A stretch of DNA of 10,005 nt. Source: an uncultured Cytophagaceae bacterium. GTDB taxonomy: Bacteria > Bacteroidota > Bacteroidia > Cytophagales > Spirosomataceae. A program made the position numbers and the translations under genes. Location: assembly GCA_938008575.1 (NCBI GenBank), contig CALLKB010000163.1:1-10005 (forward strand). The letters run 5' to 3'. Below are positions 6,980 to 10,005 of the stretch, in pieces. Under the pieces are notes generated by a model, which did not search any database, was not told the origin of the DNA, and was given only the letters and a program-made list of their open reading frames with translations. How positions within the stretch are numbered: position 1 is the stretch's first letter; each line of letters begins with the position of its first letter.

Positions 6980-8389
6980 TTATGCTAAGTTCTCTGCAAC
7001 TTCCAATGCACGACGCAAAGCTGCTAATTTATTATGTATTTCTTGCATTTCGCTGGCAACGACCGACTTCGCTACAACGCCCATTCCTGCTTGGAAAAAT
7101 AAGGTATTTCCTTTGCTCAAAAAGGTTCGGATCGCAATGGCATGATTGAAATTCCCTTGAAAATCCATGAAACCAATCGCACCGCCATAGATCGCTCGGT
7201 TTGTTGGCTCCAGCCGATTAATAATCGTCATCGCATTGTGCTTAGGCGCACCACTCAATGTCCCTGCAGGAAAGGTATCCGCAACCAATTGCAATGGATT
7301 CACACCTTTTTGTAAGCGACCCGTCACCTTAGATACCAAGTGGATTACATGGGAGAAAAATTGCACTTCTTTGAAGGTCTCCACTTTGACTTGATCCGCA
7401 CTCCGACTTAAATCATTGCGGGCCAAATCGACCAACATTACATGTTCAGCCGTTTCTTTCGGATCTGCCAAAAGTTCTTGCGCTAATTCCGCATCGCGTG
7501 CATCATCCCCCGAGCGTCTAAACGTTCCAGCGATTGGATGAATTTCAGCGACATCTCCATCAATTTTAATTTGCTTTTCTGGCGATGCACCGAAAATGCG
7601 GTATTGTTCGTAATCAAAGTAAAACAAATAAGGCGACGGATTCACGGAACGCAAAGCGCGATACACTTGAAAATCATCCCCTTTGAAACCTTGGGAAAAA
7701 CGGCGGGAAGGCACGATTTGGAATACATCACCGCGCAAACAATGCTTGATGCATGTTTCCACAATTTCCTTCACTTGCTCATCGTTCAAATTACTAACTT
7801 CCTCTCCTACACGCTCAAACCGTTCTGAATCATAATGCGGCATATTCAACAAATACGTAATCGTATCAAAAGAAGGTTCAGACCCGTCATAACTATGCGC
7901 ATAAAGCGACATTTGGTTATTGAAATGGTTCACCGCAACCACATACCGATACACATAATAGCGAATGGATGGAATTTCTGTTTCCGGATTTTTTGCTTGA
8001 ATCTCAATATCCTCAAAATAGGTTACCGCATCATAAGAAATATGGCCAAACAAGCCATTCGCCATCGGTGAATCCCCTTTTTCTTTCTGGAAATCAAAAC
8101 GATCCGCGAAAGCTTTGAGAGCTTGAACAGCATCCCGACGATTCGTTAAGGTGAAATTTTCCACCGAGCCGTCAGGGAATTTTTGGGAAACCTTTGAATC
8201 GGTTAATTCGAATGAAGCAACAGGATCAAAAGCGATATGTGAAAATCCATGTTCCCGGCCATGGTAATCCGCCGATTCCAGGATTACGGAATTCTTGAAG
8301 TTTTTACGAATCTTCATGAAAATACCGATGGGCGTAAGGGTATCCGCCAATTGGGTTTTTCTCGCAGTTCGAATTTGTAATGTAGACAT
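6980..8389 (-). CDS. trpE: Anthranilate synthase component I
   Basis: TrpE converts chorismate to anthranilate with ammonia from TrpG, the committed and feedback-controlled step. With the chosen start it has 469 residues. Near the N-terminus, SVILESADYHG (34-44) matches the LLES motif that binds inhibitory tryptophan. The catalytic half shows IVPSRRFSQ, PIAGTFRRSG (285-294), ETAEHVMLVDLARNDLSR (312-329), FPAGTLSGAPK (373-383), YGGAIGFMDF and QAGMGVVAKSVVASEMQEI, the chorismate and Mg-binding motifs of the family. The frame runs open further upstream to 8467, but that extension would cross the terminator hairpin of the leader. MSTLQIRTARKTQLADTLTP matches the usual beginning of relatives, so ATG 8389 is taken. 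It lies about 20 nt past the attenuator. Confidence 0.97.
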   Translation of the reverse strand: MSTLQIRTARKTQLADTLTPIGIFMKIRKNFKNSVILESADYHGREHGFSHIAFDPVASFELTDSKVSQKFPDGSVENFTLTNRRDAVQALKAFADRFDFQKEKGDSPMANGLFGHISYDAVTYFEDIEIQAKNPETEIPSIRYYVYRYVVAVNHFNNQMSLYAHSYDGSEPSFDTITYLLNMPHYDSERFERVGEEVSNLNDEQVKEIVETCIKHCLRGDVFQIVPSRRFSQGFKGDDFQVYRALRSVNPSPYLFYFDYEQYRIFGASPEKQIKIDGDVAEIHPIAGTFRRSGDDARDAELAQELLADPKETAEHVMLVDLARNDLSRSADQVKVETFKEVQFFSHVIHLVSKVTGRLQKGVNPLQLVADTFPAGTLSGAPKHNAMTIINRLEPTNRAIYGGAIGFMDFQGNFNHAIAIRTFLSKGNTLFFQAGMGVVAKSVVASEMQEIHNKLAALRRALEVAENLA

Positions 8390-8408
8390 GTTTTCTAGGG
8401 ACAAAATT

Positions 8409-8440
8409 AAAAAAAGGCTTACTGAGAACAGCAAGCCTTT
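8409..8440 (-). terminator. trp attenuator: intrinsic terminator before trpE (segments 3:4)
   Basis: On the minus strand AAAGGCTTGCTG (8440-8429) pairs with CAGTAAGCCTTT (8424-8413): 12 continuous base pairs with a single G-U, closed by a TTCT tetraloop. The 3' arm runs into a T7 tract (8415-8409). It stands between the leader peptide and trpE, which begins 20 nt further on. A strong terminator in front of the first structural gene, behind a Trp-rich leader reading frame, is the defining part of an attenuator. Confidence 0.95.
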
Positions 8441-8475
8441 CGTAAACATATCATGTACACACAGCAAAACTGTTC
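8426..8475 (-). promoter_or_regulatory. Predicted trp antiterminator (segments 2:3)
   Basis: In the transcript GAACAGU (8475-8469) can pair with GCUGUUC (8432-8426), 7 bp with one U-G at the inner end. After a small internal loop GCU (8465-8463) can pair with GGC (8437-8435). The 3' partner is the loop and top of the terminator stem, so the two structures exclude each other. The 5' partner lies in the 3' arm of the leader-peptide hairpin. The antiterminator is modest in length, so the exact pairing is less certain than the terminator. Confidence 0.6.
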
Positions 8476-8504
8476 AAGGAAATATTAGCCTTGCCACCAG
8501 TTTT
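8466..8504 (-). promoter_or_regulatory. trp leader hairpin 1:2 overlapping the tandem Trp codons
   Basis: In the transcript AAAACUG (8504-8498) pairs with CAGUUUU (8472-8466) and CAAGG (8493-8489) pairs with CCUUG (8479-8475), with a GUGG/AA internal loop and a 9-nt apical loop. The two Trp codons (8499-8494) sit in the 5' arm and the leader stop codon (8487-8485) in the loop. A ribosome stalled for lack of Trp-tRNA would mask the 5' arm and free the 3' arm for the antiterminator; one that reaches the stop codon would cover part of the 3' arm as well. The pairing is seen; the mechanism follows the classical trp model. Confidence 0.75.
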
Positions 8505-8526
8505 TGTTGTATGCTGCTTTTGTCAT
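8485..8526 (-). CDS. trpL: trp operon leader peptide
   Basis: A 13-residue reading frame, MTKAAYNKNWWQG followed by TAA, lies between the trp promoter and the attenuator terminator. Two consecutive TGG codons (8499-8494) near its end are the sensor expected of a trp leader peptide, matching the role of the two Trp codons in E. coli trpL though the sequence itself is different. The predicted transcription start, near 8538, leaves only about a dozen nucleotides ahead of the ATG and no Shine-Dalgarno sequence, fitting Bacteroidota-style initiation. The peptide itself probably has no function; its translation reports Trp-tRNA supply. The gene symbol is used by function, not by sequence homology. 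Confidence 0.92.
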   Translation of the reverse strand: MTKAAYNKNWWQG

Positions 8527-8544
8527 CTTGGTATTAATTTGATG

Positions 8545-8575
8545 CAAATGTAAACTGAAATCTCTTAATTCAAAA
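8545..8575 (-). promoter_or_regulatory. Bacteroidota-type promoter of the trp operon
   Basis: TACATTTG on the minus strand (8552-8545) is an exact TAnnTTTG -7 element. TTTTG (8575-8571) supplies the -33 TTG, with 18 nt between them. It lies immediately after the VOC gene stop codon (8578-8580) and about 20 nt before the leader-peptide ATG, so the whole trp operon has its own start. Confidence 0.82.
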
Positions 8576-8577
8576 TT

Positions 8578-8961
8578 TTAGCCGATTAAATCCCACAAAT
8601 TTCCATATAAATCCTCGAATACGAGCACTTTACCATATTCTTCAAGCACCGGACCGCGGACAATTTTGATGTTGTGTTTAAGTAAATTTTGATGGTCTTT
8701 TTCAAAGTCATCCGTATGTAGAAACAAGAAAACTCGGCCACCTGTTTGATTACCCACACGAGAGCGTTGTTCGTCCGTTGCGGCTTTGGCCAATAACAAT
8801 TGGCAAGAGCCTTCACCCGAAGGCTGGACAAGCACCCAGCGTTTTACATCACTCAGCCGCGTGTCTTCCACCAAAGTAAACCCAAGTTTTTCGGTGTACC
8901 AAGCAATTGCTTCGTCGTAGTCGGCCACTACAAGGGCGATGTGCATGAGGCGATGGTTCAT
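8578..8961 (-). CDS. VOC (glyoxalase/bleomycin-resistance fold) family protein
   Basis: A 127-residue single-domain protein of the vicinal oxygen chelate superfamily. The start MHIALVVADYDEAIAWYTEKLGFTLVED is the canonical beta-alpha-beta opening, with His7 in the position of the first metal ligand. FLFLHTDDFEKDHQNLLKHNIKI forms the second half-module with His82, and VFEDLYGNLWDLIG is the closing strand, with Asp124 as the possible carboxylate ligand. Such proteins include glyoxalases, dioxygenases and resistance proteins, and the reaction cannot be told from sequence alone. It lies between purB and the trp operon and, with no terminator seen on either side, may be co-transcribed with purB. 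A link to tryptophan synthesis is not supported, since trp has its own promoter. Confidence 0.87.
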   Translation of the reverse strand: MNHRLMHIALVVADYDEAIAWYTEKLGFTLVEDTRLSDVKRWVLVQPSGEGSCQLLLAKAATDEQRSRVGNQTGGRVFLFLHTDDFEKDHQNLLKHNIKIVRGPVLEEYGKVLVFEDLYGNLWDLIG

Positions 8962-8965
8962 AGTT

Positions 8966-9000
8966 CAGTTATCAGTGGGCAGTTGTCAGTTGTCAGTTTA
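8966..9000. repeat. Heptanucleotide tandem repeat, consensus CAGTTNT (5 units)
   Basis: Five units begin with CAG at exact 7-nt steps (8966, 8973, 8980, 8987, 8994): CAGTTAT, CAGTGGG, CAGTTGT, CAGTTGT and CAGTTTA. They fill almost the whole gap between purB and the VOC gene, and the last unit runs into the purB stop codon. Similar short heptameric tandem repeats are scattered through many bacterial genomes; a function is not evident. Confidence 0.8.
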
Positions 9001-10005
9001 GTTTTCGTCGCGACCCACGAAGTTGAATGGGCTGATTAATTTCAATTCGGCTTTAATGGCATCTGAAACAGCTAGGCCGTCGATGAATTTATGGAAGACC
9101 GTTTGGTCAATTTTTCCATGGTGACGTGTCAAATCCTTCAGCGCCTCATACGGTTTCGGGAACGCTTCACGACGCAAGACTGTTTGAATCGCTTCCGCAA
9201 TTACTACCCAATTATCTTCTAAGTCTTGTTGGATTTTGCTGTTATTCAATTCCAATTTCCCTAAACCACGTTGCAAAGAATTCAACGAAATCACGACATG
9301 CGCCAATGGCGTTCCTACATTACGAAGAACCGTCGAATCCGTTAAATCACGCTGTAAACGGGAGATAGGCAATTTCGCCGACAAGAATTCAAAGAATGCA
9401 TTTGCCATTGCGAAGTTTCCTTCCGCGTTTTCGAAATCGATTGGATTGACTTTATGCGGCATCGCCGAAGATCCGATTTCCCCTGCTTTGATTTTTTGCT
9501 TGAAATAGCCCATCGAAATGTACTGCCAAATGTCGCGCGATAAATCAATTAGAATCGTATCCAAACGCTTTAAGCCATCAAAATAGGCTGCTAAATTATC
9601 GTAATGCTCGATTTGAGTTGTGTATTTCGAGCGCGTAATACCTAGATTTGCATGCAAGTTGGCAGCAAATTCCGGCCAATTAATCTCCGGAAAAGAAACT
9701 TGATGCGCATTGAAATTACCTGTCGCACCGCCGAATTTACCCGTAAACGGCACTTGAGCTAATAAGTCTAATTGGCGATTTAAACGCTCAACAAAAACCT
9801 TAATTTCTTTGCCTAAACGCGTCGGAGATGCCGGTTGGCCATGTGTATGGGCCAACAAAGGAATCTCTTTCCATTCGTTTGCATATGCATCCAACGTCGC
9901 AACAACTGCCTGATAAGCAGGCAAAATCACATCGCGATGCGCCTCCGCGATGGAAAGCGGAATCGCGGTATTATTTATATCTTGAGAAGTTAGGCCAAAG
10001 TGGAT
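8998..10005 (-). CDS. purB: Adenylosuccinate lyase (5' part cut by window edge)
   Basis: PurB splits SAICAR to AICAR and adenylosuccinate to AMP, both releasing fumarate, in purine synthesis. The window holds the last 335 residues; about 110-120 N-terminal residues of the usual ~450 lie past the right edge. The visible part begins IHFGLTSQDINNTAIPLS, the conserved substrate-binding segment, then LLAHTHGQPASPT with the catalytic-type histidine region (about 9850-9820). GSSAMPHKVNPIDFENAEGN (about 9474-9415) is the fumarase/aspartase superfamily signature with the catalytic serine on a mobile loop. The motif form matches the E. coli-type PurB rather than the shorter B. subtilis type. The frame reads straight through the right edge, so the GTG at 9930 is an internal valine codon, not a start. 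Confidence 0.96.
   Translation of the reverse strand: MHFGLTSQDINNTAIPLSIAEAHRDVILPAYQAVVATLDAYANEWKEIPLLAHTHGQPASPTRLGKEIKVFVERLNRQLDLLAQVPFTGKFGGATGNFNAHQVSFPEINWPEFAANLHANLGITRSKYTTQIEHYDNLAAYFDGLKRLDTILIDLSRDIWQYISMGYFKQKIKAGEIGSSAMPHKVNPIDFENAEGNFAMANAFFEFLSAKLPISRLQRDLTDSTVLRNVGTPLAHVVISLNSLQRGLGKLELNNSKIQQDLEDNWVVIAEAIQTVLRREAFPKPYEALKDLTRHHGKIDQTVFHKFIDGLAVSDAIKAELKLISPFNFVGRDEN

Noticed and set aside
8390..8467. N-terminal extension of trpE to 8467, with a hydrophobic MFTKGLLFSVSLFLILSL segment that resembles a signal peptide
   Set aside because: The stretch is the translated attenuator hairpin and its U tract; anthranilate synthase is cytoplasmic and relatives begin at MSTLQIRT-like sequence.
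8578..8961. VOC protein as a functional part of the trp operon
   Set aside because: A separate promoter and the attenuator lie between it and trpE, and no pathway step is missing.
9928..9930. GTG as start of purB
   Set aside because: The conserved segment IHFGLTSQDINNTA is in frame upstream and reads through the window edge, so this is an internal valine.

Overview
The window looks like a chromosomal segment from a member of the Bacteroidota (Cytophaga/Sphingobacteria-like; family not resolved). The evidence is the complete trpEGDCFBA order usual in that phylum, promoters of the TAnnTTTG (-7) / TTG (-33) type, the absence of clear Shine-Dalgarno sequences, and a pair of Tat-signal Gfo/Idh/MocA oxidoreductases typical of these bacteria. 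Every gene I can support lies on the minus strand, so transcription runs from high to low coordinates. I see no mobile element, CRISPR array, tRNA or rRNA.

In transcription order the window opens with the 3' three quarters of purB (adenylosuccinate lyase, cut by the right edge). A 35-bp stretch of heptanucleotide tandem repeats follows, then a small VOC/glyoxalase-fold protein. The tryptophan operon begins directly behind the VOC stop codon. It has a Bacteroidota-type promoter (8545-8575), a 13-residue leader peptide MTKAAYNKNWWQG with two adjacent Trp codons, a set of mutually exclusive hairpins ending in a strong intrinsic terminator, and then trpE, trpG, trpD, trpC, trpF, trpB and trpA packed with gaps of 0-12 nt or 4-nt overlaps. 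Together these seven genes encode the whole chorismate-to-tryptophan pathway. The leader region is the most interesting part of the window: it is a complete, readable transcription-attenuation device in a lineage with its own promoter and translation-initiation style.

After trpA comes rplS (ribosomal protein bL19) with its own promoter and a short 5' leader that can fold into a hairpin at the very 5' end of the transcript, a candidate autoregulatory structure. rplS ends at a clear intrinsic terminator. The last unit is a two-gene cassette of Gfo/Idh/MocA-type oxidoreductases with Tat-like signal peptides, translationally coupled by an ATGA overlap; the second is cut by the left edge. No gene-free stretch exceeds 300 bases.
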